Assembly: GCF_907163085.1 (NCBI RefSeq)
Contig: NZ_CAJQTX010000007.1
Coordinates: forward strand, 186,001 to 250,000
Direction of reading: 5' to 3'
DNA from: Candidatus Accumulibacter sp. ACC003
GTDB taxonomy: Bacteria; Pseudomonadota; Gammaproteobacteria; Burkholderiales; Rhodocyclaceae
Length of the DNA: 64,000 bases
Shown: positions 51,695 through 60,068 of the stretch, in pieces
Numbering within the stretch: position 1 is the stretch's first letter
How the letters are laid out: each line of letters begins with the position of its first letter
Notes under the pieces: generated by a model
The model's input: the letters and a program-made list of their open reading frames with translations, nothing else
What the model was told of the DNA's origin: nothing
Database searches by the model: none
Made by a program: the position numbers and the translations under genes

Positions 51695-51862
51695 AGTTAT
51701 GAGTTTGAGGCTCTCAGCTATGAAGTTGAGGCTCCGAGCTTCGGACTTGAGGCTCCGGGCTTCGCACTCGAGGCTCAGAGCTTCGAACTTGAGGCTTCGA
51801 GCTTCGAACTTGAGGTTCTGAGCTTCGAACTCGAGGCTCCGAGCTATGGACTTGAGTCGCTT
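51695..51862 (+). repeat. Eight tandem 21-bp repeats (heptad-coding on both strands)
   Basis: Eight 21-bp units of the type AGCTTCGAACTTGAGGCTCC, each 70-95% alike, cover 51695-51862. On the plus strand they read as SFELEAP-type heptads in a frame open from 51470 through the FAD-oxidase gene. On the minus strand they read SLKFEAR-type heptads. Both look like helical heptads, and the codon structure alone does not decide. The whole stretch 51470-52186 has no other recognisable gene. Confidence 0.85.
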
Positions 51863-52186
51863 GGCGTCGTCAAGCCGTCCAGCAGTCATGACTTGTCGAA
51901 AGATCGCCTATCTTGCCGAGATTTGCATCTGGCTCGACGACAGCGCACAGGCGCCAACGCTCCTTGCGCTGCTGCCGCTTGCATAGTCAGGGCTGACTAT
52001 TGCGGCCTGGCGCGTCGACGGCGCAGACTGCTTGCTGCAGGCGCGGTTTCCCGGCCGCTGCGCGTTGCCGTTGAACTCCAGGCCGGTGGTGCGTGGTCGG
52101 GCCAGACGTTCGCCCTTGGGTCGGCAGCGGACAGCCGCCGCTGCTGGCACTGCGAGCGTGTCCAGGCCTTGGCGGGAGTGTCCACA

Positions 52187-53879
52187 ATGGCCATCGAACT
52201 GAAAGTCGCCGACGGCGGCAGGGTGCAGGTTTCGCCCGAGATCCTGCAGGCATTCAAGGCCGGCTTCGCTGGCTGCATGCTGGGCCCGGACGATGCAGCG
52301 TACGAGCAGACGCGCAAGGTCTGGAACGTGATGATCGATCGTCGTCCGGGCCTGATTGTCCGCTGCACGGGCACAGCGGACGTCGTGCGCGCGGTGCGCT
52401 TCGCGCGCCAGCACCAGCTTCTGATCTCGGTACGCGGTGGTGGTCACAACATTGCCGGGCTGGCGGTTTGCGAAGGCGGCCTGATGATCGACCTGTCGCC
52501 GATGACCGGCGTGTGGGTCGATCCGGCTGCGCGGACGGCGCGGGCGCTGGCGGGCTGCACGCTCGCCGACGTCGACCGCGAGACGCAGGTGCACGGCCTG
52601 GCGGCGGTTCTCGGCTTCGTCTCGGCCACCGGCATCGCCGGTCTGACGGTCGGCGGCGGTTTCGGCTACCTGACGCGCCAGCACGGCTGGACTTGCGACA
52701 CGCTGCTCTCGATGCAGGTGGTGACCGCTGACGGCGACGTCGTGCGCGCCGCCGCCGACGAGAATGCCGAGCTCTTCTGGGCGCTGCGCGGCGGCAGCGG
52801 GAATTTCGCCATCGTCACCTCATTCGAGTACCGGCTCTTCCCGGTCGGTCCGGAAATTCTCGGCGGCGCCATCGCCTGGCGTGCCGAGGACGCCGGCGAA
52901 GTGCTCGACTTCTATCGTCGCTTCACTGCCGAGACGCCGCGCGAGACGACCTGCGTCGCCGCGCTGCGCATCGCGCCGCCCGCTCCCTGGCTGCCCAGGG
53001 AGATGCACGGCCAGCCGATCGTCGCCATCTTCGTTTGTCACAGCGGCAGCATTGCTGACGGCGAGAAGGTCGTCGCGCCGCTACGCGCCTTTGGCAAGCC
53101 GGTGGCGGACATTATCAGCCGCCGTCCCTACACCCAGATGCAGAGCCTGCTCGACGCGACGCAACCGAAAGGCCGGCGTTACTACTGGAAGTCGCACTAC
53201 CTGCCGGCGGTCGATGCGCAACTGCCGGCGGTGCTGATCGAACACGCGCAGCGAATCTCTTCGCCGCACTCGGCGATCCTGCTTTTTCAGCTCGATGGAG
53301 CGCTGGCCGAGTTGCCCGCCGAGCACTCGCCGGCCGGCAATCGCGATGCCGCCTTCGTCCTCAACATCGCGGGCGCGTGGGAGAACGCCACCGATGACGC
53401 CGCCAACATGCGCTGGGCGCGCGATTGTTTCGACGCCACGCAGGCGTTCTCGACCGGTGGCACTTACGTCAACTTCCTCACCGAGGAAGAGGGCGCCGAG
53501 CGTATCGAGGCCGCTTACCTTGACGCTCTCAGGAATTGACCCACTTTTGCTCACAAAACCGGACCCGCCTAGTCGTCATGGCTGTGCGCGCGAAAATGCC
53601 GCGCACACAGCCATTCCCGAGCGTACTCGCCTCTACACGGCGTCAAGGGTACGCTGCGCCGGGCTGCAAAAACCGCAGCCCGCCCTTGACCCCGCTCCGA
53701 GGCGAAAACCTGGGTGTTGGCGCGCGCCAACGGTGGGTCAATTTCCGTGAGCGAAAAAGGGTCAGTTTTTGTGAGCGTTGAGGGCTTACGGCAAGGCCAA
53801 TCTCGAGCGCCTGGCGGCGCTGAAGAAACAGCTCGACCCCGATAATCTCTTTCGCCACACCAAGAATATCGCTGACTGA
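52187..53879 (+). pseudogene. FAD-linked (BBE-type) oxidase, interrupted near its 3' end
   Basis: From ATG 52187 (AGGCCTTGGCGGGAG lies upstream), about 450 residues show a PCMH FAD-binding domain: RCTGTADVVRAVRFARQH, SVRGGGHNIAGLAV, TVGGGFGYLTRQHGWTCD, RGGSGNFAIVTSFEY. A C-terminal substrate domain follows. Residues normally ending in a BBE motif are cut at EAAY, replaced by LDALRN and a stop at 53539. After a 265-bp insertion (53519-53783) the true C-terminus resumes: GKANLERLAALKKQLDPDNL and FRHTKNIAD, ending at 53879. The insertion removes the last 30 or so residues, so the enzyme is probably inactive. Confidence 0.85.
53519..53783. mobile_element. 265-bp IS-derived insertion with inverted ends, inside the FAD-oxidase gene
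   Basis: The hexamer GCTTAC is present on both sides (53513-53518 and 53784-53789). The two ends are imperfect inverted repeats: ACGCTCTCAGGAATTGACCC on the left and GGGTCAGTTTTTGTGAGCGT on the right. The motif TGACCC/GGGTCA with GCTCAC/GTGAGC occurs twice at the right end (also about 53730-53745), as in ends of IS21-like elements. There is no transposase, so it is a MITE or deletion derivative that could only move in trans. Confidence 0.7.
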
Positions 53880-53975
53880 GGCGGTGGGCACCACCGTCCG
53901 TGCCTCAGTGCACCGAGCGATAGCGAGTGCACGACGCGCGCCCGCGACCGGGCTAGTGAGGACGGTGGCAAGCAA

Positions 53976-54071
53976 ACGACCACGGGTTGCGTGCGCAGGC
54001 TCGTGGTCGTCTTGATGCTCCCCCGCGCAGATGACACGGGAGTGCTCATCGTCCCGGCCAGCGGCCGGGAC
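53976..54071. other. Two hairpins between the oxidase gene and the symporter
   Basis: ACGACCACG (53976-53984) pairs with CGTGGTCGT (54002-54010). GTCCCGGCC (54051-54059) pairs perfectly with GGCCGGGAC (54063-54071) across a 3-base loop. The second lies 8 bp past the symporter stop (minus strand) and may act in its transcription end or mRNA stability, though it lacks a T-run. Outside these, 53880-54078 holds no gene. Confidence 0.5.
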
Positions 54072-54078
54072 AGCGGTG

Positions 54079-55416
54079 CTACTTGTGGTCGTGCGTGCTG
54101 TTCACCACCTGCGCCATCTCGCGTTCGACTTCTTCGTCGAGATGCACCTCCTCGTTACTGAAGGCGCCAGCGTCGGGGTCGTTATAAATGTCCAGGTTGA
54201 GCTGGCCTTCGCTTTTCGCGACGATTACCGATACCACCGCGTCACCCGAGACATTGACGGCGGTCCGGATCATGTCCAGCAAGCGGTCAACACCGAGAAT
54301 CAGGCCAATGCCTTCGATCGGCAAGCCGACCTGCGCGAAAACCATCGACAGCATGATCAGCCCGACCCCGGGTACCCCCGCCGTGCCGATCGACGCCAGG
54401 ACCGACATCAGGATCACCGTCAGATAGCCACTCATGCCGAGATCGACGTTGTAGACGTTGGCGATGAAAACCGTCGCCACACCCTGCATGATCGCCGTGC
54501 CGTCCATATTGATCGTGGCGCCGAAGGGAACGGTAAATGACGCGACCGAGTTCTTGACACCCAGGCGTTCAGTGACGGTTCGCAGCGTCACCGGGATGGT
54601 GGCATTGGAACTCGAGGTGCTGAAAGCAAAAACCTGCACATTGCGCATTTTCTTCAAGAAGATTTTCGAGCCGAGCCCGGAGAATATCTTGAGTACCAGT
54701 TGCAGGGTGACGAACAGATGGAAGAGCAGGACGAAAATCAGCACGGCGACATAGCCGATCAGTTGCCCCAGCAAATCGAGTCCGAGGCTGGAGATCGCCT
54801 TGGCGAGCAGGCAGAAGACCGCGTAAGGTGCCAGCGCCATGATGATGCCGACCATTTTCATCATCACTTCATTGAGCAACTCGACGAATTCGACGACGTT
54901 CTTGGCCTTCTTGCCGACCATCAACAAACCAATGCCACAGAGAATGGCAAAGAAGATGATCGACAGCATTTCGCCCTGCGCCATGGCATCGATCGGGTTG
55001 GAAGGGATGATATTAATCAGCACCTCGGACAAGGGTGGCGAATCCTTGCCCTTGAATTCGGTTGTCGTGCTGGCGTTCATTCCATGGCCGATTCCCAGGC
55101 CGGCTGCAAGCAGAATGCCGGTGGCGATGGCCACCGCGGTGGTGAGCATGTACAGAACGAATGCCTTGGTGCCGATACGCCCCAGCAGTCTGATATCGCC
55201 AATACCGCAGACACCGCAAATCAGTGAAAACAGCACCAGTGGAACAACCATCATCTTCAAGGCGTTGACAAACATCTTGCCGACAACGAGAAACAAGCCA
55301 TTGACCACGTACTCGTTGATGAACGAGCCCGCGGGACTCAGGCCTCCGAGGTTGATCACCAGGCCAACGACAATACCCAGCACCATTCCCAGCAATACCT
55401 TGACCGTTAAGTTCAT
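54079..55416 (-). CDS. Dicarboxylate/amino-acid:cation symporter (DAACS family)
   Basis: 445 residues from ATG 55416, preceded by a good AGGAGGTAGAC. Typical GltP/DctA-like features: many hydrophobic segments (VLLGMVLGIVVGLVINLGG, MMVVPLVLFSLICGVCGIG, LYMLTTAVAIATGILLAAG), the serine-rich hairpin FAFSTSSSNATIPVTLR, the substrate-binding motif NMDGTAIMQG, and HP2-like SIGTAGVPGVGLIMLS. It imports C4-dicarboxylates, glutamate or aspartate with Na+ or H+; the substrate is not fixed by sequence. The tail is acidic and His-containing. It stands alone. Confidence 0.93.
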   Translation of the reverse strand: MNLTVKVLLGMVLGIVVGLVINLGGLSPAGSFINEYVVNGLFLVVGKMFVNALKMMVVPLVLFSLICGVCGIGDIRLLGRIGTKAFVLYMLTTAVAIATGILLAAGLGIGHGMNASTTTEFKGKDSPPLSEVLINIIPSNPIDAMAQGEMLSIIFFAILCGIGLLMVGKKAKNVVEFVELLNEVMMKMVGIIMALAPYAVFCLLAKAISSLGLDLLGQLIGYVAVLIFVLLFHLFVTLQLVLKIFSGLGSKIFLKKMRNVQVFAFSTSSSNATIPVTLRTVTERLGVKNSVASFTVPFGATINMDGTAIMQGVATVFIANVYNVDLGMSGYLTVILMSVLASIGTAGVPGVGLIMLSMVFAQVGLPIEGIGLILGVDRLLDMIRTAVNVSGDAVVSVIVAKSEGQLNLDIYNDPDAGAFSNEEVHLDEEVEREMAQVVNSTHDHK

Positions 55417-55449
55417 GTCTACCTCCTGTCGTCGGCGGAGCGCCTGCAC

Positions 55450-56220
55450 GAGTTCAGCGTGCGAAACACTGAGCTTGATCCGCGCTTTCGACTCCTTTCG
55501 CAGCTGGGCGGCGCTGCCCCGCTTGATGCCAGACTCTTCTTATGGGTCTTGAGTTGGCGACCATAACACGTAACGTTCACACCGGCCGGGCTTTAAATAC
55601 CCTCAGAGGATATGCTTTTGCTCTTGGCAGGCGCTGGCGCGGCAAGCCGTCACCCCTTCATTGGGTCAACAAAAGCAGCCGCACGAGTTTGAGGAATTGC
55701 GCAATGGCGGCGATGATCCGCCAGTTAATCAGCGGCCTGCGCATCGCCAGCGGCGTCATCAACCGATATTCGACCGGTCGATCGGCACTGCGTTCGAGTG
55801 CCAGTAGAGATTTCTCGGCGGTCGCCAAGCGCGGCGCCGGATTTTTGGCGCTCGTCTTGAGAAGGAATCTTCTCCATCCAGCTGGCGATGCCTGGCCACT
55901 CAGGCAATTGGTCCAATCCGCGCAGACGCCGTCATTGCGAGGAGGCGTAGCCGACGCGGCAATCCAGTGCCATCGTCTCACTACCCCTGCCGCATGCGAA
56001 CCCGGGAGCAGCCTTGGCAAAGGCTGACGACAGACGCGGGTGCTTCGCGCTGCGGATAGCGTGCGGCGCGATCCCCTTCGGCGCTGCGGTGATCGTGGTG
56101 TGAGTCGGGTGTTTGGCTGGCCGTCTCTGCTCGATGATTGCTGCCCATCAGTCTTCTCAGCCCGAAAAGTGACGCGTATGATGGCGGCAATTCTGTACAT
56201 CTTCCAACCCGGAGGGCGCC
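55450..56220. other. About 770 bp intergenic, with one arm of a dispersed repeat
   Basis: Holds the symporter promoter region and, at 55930-55967, a single 38-bp arm of the MITE-like repeat whose full copies are at 31927 and 32583; the opposite arm is not found nearby. On the minus strand 55658-55916 there is a frame with a hydrophobic end (LINWRIIAAIAQFLKLVRLL) that might be the remnant of a membrane protein. No other gene is supported. Confidence 0.5.
55930..55967 (+). repeat. Single arm of the MITE-like inverted repeat
   Basis: Same 38-bp sequence (starting CGTCATTGCG) as the arms at 31927-31964 and 32583-32620. The partner arm is missing, so it is a solo end or a deletion remnant. Confidence 0.75.
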
Positions 56221-56472
56221 ATGCCATTTTTGGTCAGCGACGTGATCTCTCGCTCGCCGGCGCGCGCGACGCTCTCCGATCTGGCCGAGCAGGTCAAAGC
56301 CGGCGCCGAGCGCCTCGACGACTACCACCAGCTGGAGCGCGAGCACATCCATCTGCGGCTGATCGACGATGCCGGCAAAGGGCTCGACGACGTGGCTGCT
56401 GGCCGGGTGACGGATGCGCGGACGTCCTTGCAGTCGATCAAGCGCCGTCGCGCGGCGTCGTCTGCCGACTGA
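56221..56472 (+). CDS. Probable small antitoxin-like protein
   Basis: 83 residues. RBS CGGAGGGCG is just upstream. The second half, LIDDAGKGLDDVAAGRVTDA then RTSLQSIKRRR, has the form of the C-terminal helix of ParD/CopG-type antitoxins (GLxxxxAGRVxDxxxxLxxxxxR). The first half (SDVISRSPARATLSDLAEQV) is not a clear DNA-binding domain, so the protein may be chimeric or decayed. A RelE/ParE toxin remnant starts 15 bp after its stop, which supports the antitoxin reading. It lies just upstream of the type I restriction operon. Confidence 0.5.
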   Translation: MPFLVSDVISRSPARATLSDLAEQVKAGAERLDDYHQLEREHIHLRLIDDAGKGLDDVAAGRVTDARTSLQSIKRRRAASSAD

Positions 56473-56487
56473 GCGGCCGAGGCCGAG

Positions 56488-56672
56488 GTGCCGGTCAGCG
56501 TCAGGACGACCGCCAACTTCGCGAGTAATCTCGAAGCGATCGCGAGCTTCGCGAGTACATCCTGCCGGACTAGCTGCTGTTCTACGCGCGCTTCGCTGCG
56601 AGCATTTACCTGCTGTCGATCCACCACCATCGACAGCTCTCATTTGATTTCGAATCGCTATGGCAACGCTGA
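56488..56672 (+). pseudogene. Remnant of a RelE/ParE-family toxin
   Basis: The frame from GTG 56488 gives PVSVRTTANFASNLEAIASF, the first strand and helix of ParE/RelE toxins. The similarity then resumes in another frame (LREYILPD, an in-frame TAG, LLFYARFAASIYLLSIHHHR, QLSFDFESLW), the last strands of the fold, ending at TGA 56670-56672. Roughly 35 central residues are missing, and there is a frameshift and a stop. It cannot make a working toxin. It follows an antitoxin-like gene, so the pair is a dead toxin-antitoxin module. Confidence 0.65.
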
Positions 56673-56728
56673 CCGCCGCACGGTCTCGTCGACGTGGCAA
56701 CAAATTTTCAGGATAGGCCAACAAGCCA

Positions 56729-58984
56729 GTGCACGATTACCAGGAACTCAAACAGCTTGAGGACGATCTTTGGGAGGCCGCCGACCAGCTGCGCGCCAAC
56801 TCCCGGCTGACCGCCAGTGAATACGCCATGCCCGTGCTCGGGCTGATCTTTCTGCGGCACGCGACGACGCGCTTCAACGCGCTGCTGCCCGCCGTCGAGA
56901 AGGCTATTCCCGCGCGCGCCAGCGGCGCGCTACGCGAAGAGCGTCTCAAACTGGGTTTTCAAGGCAAGGCGGCGATCTACCTGCCCGAGGTGGCGCGCTA
57001 CGACTACCTCGCCGCGTTGCCGGCCGACACCAACGTCGGCGTGGCGCTGCGCGACGCGATGCTCGCCATCGAGGAGTCGGTCACCGACCAGAACGGCAAC
57101 AAGCTGCTGGCCGGCGCACTGCCGAAGGATTACCTGGTCCTGGAACCCGAGCTGTTGGCCGAACTGCTCAAGATCTTCAATAGCCCCTTGCTGGCCACCG
57201 CCAGGGGCGACGTTTTCGGTCGCATCTACGAGTACTTCCTGAACCAGTTCGCGCAGAGTGGCGCGCAGGAGGGCGGCGAGTTCTTCACGCCGCCGAGTCT
57301 GGTGCGCATGATCGTCAACGTCATCGAACCCGACCACGGCGTCGTCCTCGACCCGGCCTGCGGCTCGGCGGGAATGTTCGTGCAGACCGGCCACTTCATC
57401 GAAGACGCACGTCACCGGAGCATGCAGGAGGTGGATATCACCTTTTACGGCCAGGAGAAAGCCGACCTCAACAGCAAGCTCGCGCGCATGAACCTCGCCG
57501 TGCATGGGCTGGAGGGCAACATCCGCATCGGCAACACCTTCTACGAGGATCATCACCAGTTGCTCGGCCGCTGCGACTTCGTCATGGCCAATCCGCCGTT
57601 CAACGTGGACGGCGTGCAGGTCGCCAGAATCAAGAGCCAGGTCGGCGAGCAGCAGAGCGGCCGCCTGCCTTTCGGCCTGCCGGGAACCACTACCAAGAGC
57701 CGGAAGAAAGAAGCCGGCGAGACGATCTCCAACGCCAACAGCCTCTGGATTCAGTATTTCTACAGCTACCTCAACGATCGCGGCCGCGCCGGCTTCGTGA
57801 TGGCCGCGAGCGCCTCCGACGCCGGCAACAAGGACAAGGAGATCCGCCAGAAACTCGTCGAATCGGGCCACGTCGATGTGATGATCTCGATCGGCACCAA
57901 GTTCTTCTACACGCGCAGCCTGCCGTGCACCCTGTGGTTCTTCGACCGCGGCAAGCCGGCCGACCTGCTCGACAGCGTGTTGATGATCGACGCACGCAAC
58001 GTTTACACCGTGGTCTCGGCTCGGTCGCATATCTTCACCGACGAGCAACTGGCGAACCTGAGCGCGATTACCTGGCTGTACCGTGGCGAGAACGAAAAAT
58101 TCGTCGACTTGCTGGGGCACTACCAGGCGGAAGTCGGCGACTGGCTGGCGGCGCTGCCTGCGCGCCTGGCTGCGGACACCGGCGCGGTGGGCGCGCTGGC
58201 CGACGTGCTGACCGATCTCGGCAAGAAGACAGACGATGCCGCCGTGGTAGCGGTGCTGCGGGACAAGCTCGGCGACGAGCATGGCTTGACCGACGAGTTG
58301 CTGGCGGGCTTCCGCGAAGAATTGGCCAGGCTGCAGGCACAGGCCGACGCCTGGCAAGGCGCTTTGCAGGCGGCGATCGACGCGGCCGGGGCGCTGTTGC
58401 CCGAAATCCGGAGCTGTGGTCCGGGCAGCAGTTTCGCCGCGCACAAGGTGCTGCAAGCGAGCATCGAAGCCGTTAATCCGCCAGTAAAAGCAGCGCTGGC
58501 GGCGCTGGAAGCGCGCCACAAGGCCTGGCTCAAGCTGCTGGAGACCGCCGAGAAACAGCTGCGCGCGCGCCAGTGGCCGGGCTTCGTCGGCGAAACGGCG
58601 CGCGAAGCCCGGAAAGCGCTGCTTCCTCGTGATGTCAAGAAACGCGAGAAGCCTACGGTGCGCGACCTGGCCGTGGAAGCCTGCAAGCGCGCCAGCTATT
58701 TCATCGCGCAGGGGCATTGGCTGCTCTGCCGCTTCCCGAACGCCTGGTACGACGACGTGCCGGGCTTGTGCAAGGCAGTGACACAGGCGGAGATTGCGGC
58801 GAATGATTGGTCGCTGACGCCGGGGCGGTATGTCGGTTCGGCCGCGGCCATCCTGGACGACGACGATGGCGAGGGCTTTCGTGCTCGGATGATGGAGGTC
58901 CATGGCGAACTCGCGGAGTTGAATGAAAGGGCCAACTTGCTCGCCGGCGAAATTCAGACGGCCTTCGCGGAAATGCAGATATGA
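56729..58984 (+). CDS. hsdM: HsdM, type I restriction-modification DNA methyltransferase
   Basis: 751 residues from GTG 56729. The N-terminal HsdM_N helices (LEDDLWEAADQLRANSRL) precede the N6-adenine methyltransferase domain: SAM-binding motif I DPACGSAGMF (about 208-217), GQEKADLNSKLARMNLAVHG, and the catalytic NPPF at about 288-291. A long C-terminal extension (about 500-750) makes it larger than the usual 500-550 residues and is rich in helices (ALLPEIRSCGPGSSFAAHK). It methylates adenine in the target set by HsdS, protecting self DNA. The stop overlaps the hsdS start (ATGA). Confidence 0.94.
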   Translation: MHDYQELKQLEDDLWEAADQLRANSRLTASEYAMPVLGLIFLRHATTRFNALLPAVEKAIPARASGALREERLKLGFQGKAAIYLPEVARYDYLAALPADTNVGVALRDAMLAIEESVTDQNGNKLLAGALPKDYLVLEPELLAELLKIFNSPLLATARGDVFGRIYEYFLNQFAQSGAQEGGEFFTPPSLVRMIVNVIEPDHGVVLDPACGSAGMFVQTGHFIEDARHRSMQEVDITFYGQEKADLNSKLARMNLAVHGLEGNIRIGNTFYEDHHQLLGRCDFVMANPPFNVDGVQVARIKSQVGEQQSGRLPFGLPGTTTKSRKKEAGETISNANSLWIQYFYSYLNDRGRAGFVMAASASDAGNKDKEIRQKLVESGHVDVMISIGTKFFYTRSLPCTLWFFDRGKPADLLDSVLMIDARNVYTVVSARSHIFTDEQLANLSAITWLYRGENEKFVDLLGHYQAEVGDWLAALPARLAADTGAVGALADVLTDLGKKTDDAAVVAVLRDKLGDEHGLTDELLAGFREELARLQAQADAWQGALQAAIDAAGALLPEIRSCGPGSSFAAHKVLQASIEAVNPPVKAALAALEARHKAWLKLLETAEKQLRARQWPGFVGETAREARKALLPRDVKKREKPTVRDLAVEACKRASYFIAQGHWLLCRFPNAWYDDVPGLCKAVTQAEIAANDWSLTPGRYVGSAAAILDDDDGEGFRARMMEVHGELAELNERANLLAGEIQTAFAEMQI

Positions 58985-60045
58985 CCTGGCGCGAAGCCCT
59001 CCTTGGGGATGTCATCCGGCTGAAGCGGGGCCATGATCTACCAGCCAGCCGCCGGATTTCGGGGGATATTCCGATCGTTTCGTCATCAGGTGTCACGGGC
59101 TTTCACGCGGAAGCCAAGGTCGACGGTCCGGGTGTGGTGACGGGTCGATATGGAACGCTTGGCGAAGTACATTACATCGATGGACCGTACTGGCCACTCA
59201 ATACTGCGCTCTACGTTGAAGATTTCAGAGGAAACCATCCGAGGTACGTTGCCTATTTACTGAAGACATTGGACTTGGGTACGCAAAACACAGCCGGTGC
59301 CGTGCCGGGAGTCAATAGAAATGCCCTCCATCAATTGCTGATTAAGGTGCCGGACGTTGGCACTCAAGTCGCAATGGCTGATCGACTTGGGCGGTACGAC
59401 GAACTGATCGAAACCAACCGCAGCCGCATTGCTCTGCTGGAAGAGTCGGCACGGCGGATATACCGCGAGTGGTTTGTCGATCTTCGGTTTCCGGGGCATG
59501 AGACGGCCCTACAGAAAGATGGACTGCCTGAAGGTTGGTGCCGAGAGCGTCTGGATCAAGCGCTGTTCTTGCAACGCGGATTCGATCTGCCGAATGGCGC
59601 TCGCGTAGCAGGAGATATTCCCATCTATGCGTCCACAGGTGTTGGCGGATTTCACAACGAAGCGAGAGTGAAAGGTCCTGGCGTCGTAACGGGGAGGAGC
59701 GGCACGCTGGGCGTCGTCCGCTATGTACCTGAGGACTATTGGCCCTTGAATACGGTACTGTGGGTAAAGGAGTTTCGCAGGGTGCGCCCGATCGTCGCTT
59801 TCTTTATGCTCTCTGAGCTGAATCTTGCTCAATTCAACTCCGGCGCGTCGGTGCCCACACTTGATCGCAAGGTCGTTCATGCAGAGTGGGTGACTATTCC
59901 GCCTGTTGAGGTAATGACGCTGTTCGAGCAGTACGCCGCGCCGGTTTTCAAGCAACTCACTACGTTGCAGAACGCCAACACGCAAGCAGCACACGCTCGC
60001 GACGAATTGCTCCCCAAACTGATGTCCGGCGCCATCCGGGTCTGA
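58981..60045 (+). CDS. hsdS: HsdS, type I restriction specificity subunit
   Basis: 354 residues. Two target-recognition domains are separated by a conserved helix (YDELIETNRSRIALLEESARR) and followed by a second one (FKQLTTLQNANTQAAHARDE). Unusually, the two TRDs look alike: both have GDIPIxxSxGVxGFHxEA, GPGVVTGRxGTLGxVxY, and YWPLNTxLxVxxFR. So each half of the bipartite target may be similar, giving a near-palindromic site. The protein is slightly short for HsdS (usually 390-450). Its base composition is lower in GC than hsdM/hsdR, as expected for an exchanged specificity gene. Confidence 0.93.
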   Translation: MTWREALLGDVIRLKRGHDLPASRRISGDIPIVSSSGVTGFHAEAKVDGPGVVTGRYGTLGEVHYIDGPYWPLNTALYVEDFRGNHPRYVAYLLKTLDLGTQNTAGAVPGVNRNALHQLLIKVPDVGTQVAMADRLGRYDELIETNRSRIALLEESARRIYREWFVDLRFPGHETALQKDGLPEGWCRERLDQALFLQRGFDLPNGARVAGDIPIYASTGVGGFHNEARVKGPGVVTGRSGTLGVVRYVPEDYWPLNTVLWVKEFRRVRPIVAFFMLSELNLAQFNSGASVPTLDRKVVHAEWVTIPPVEVMTLFEQYAAPVFKQLTTLQNANTQAAHARDELLPKLMSGAIRV

Positions 60046-60068
60046 CACCCCAGACAGAAAGCCCCCCC

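Noticed and set aside
54051-54071. Strong intrinsic terminator after the symporter
   Set aside because: The 9-bp GC hairpin is real, but no T-run follows on the minus strand, so it is listed only as a hairpin.
56930-58903. 657-codon minus-strand frame opposite hsdM
   Set aside because: No domain similarity; hsdM motifs are intact on the plus strand.
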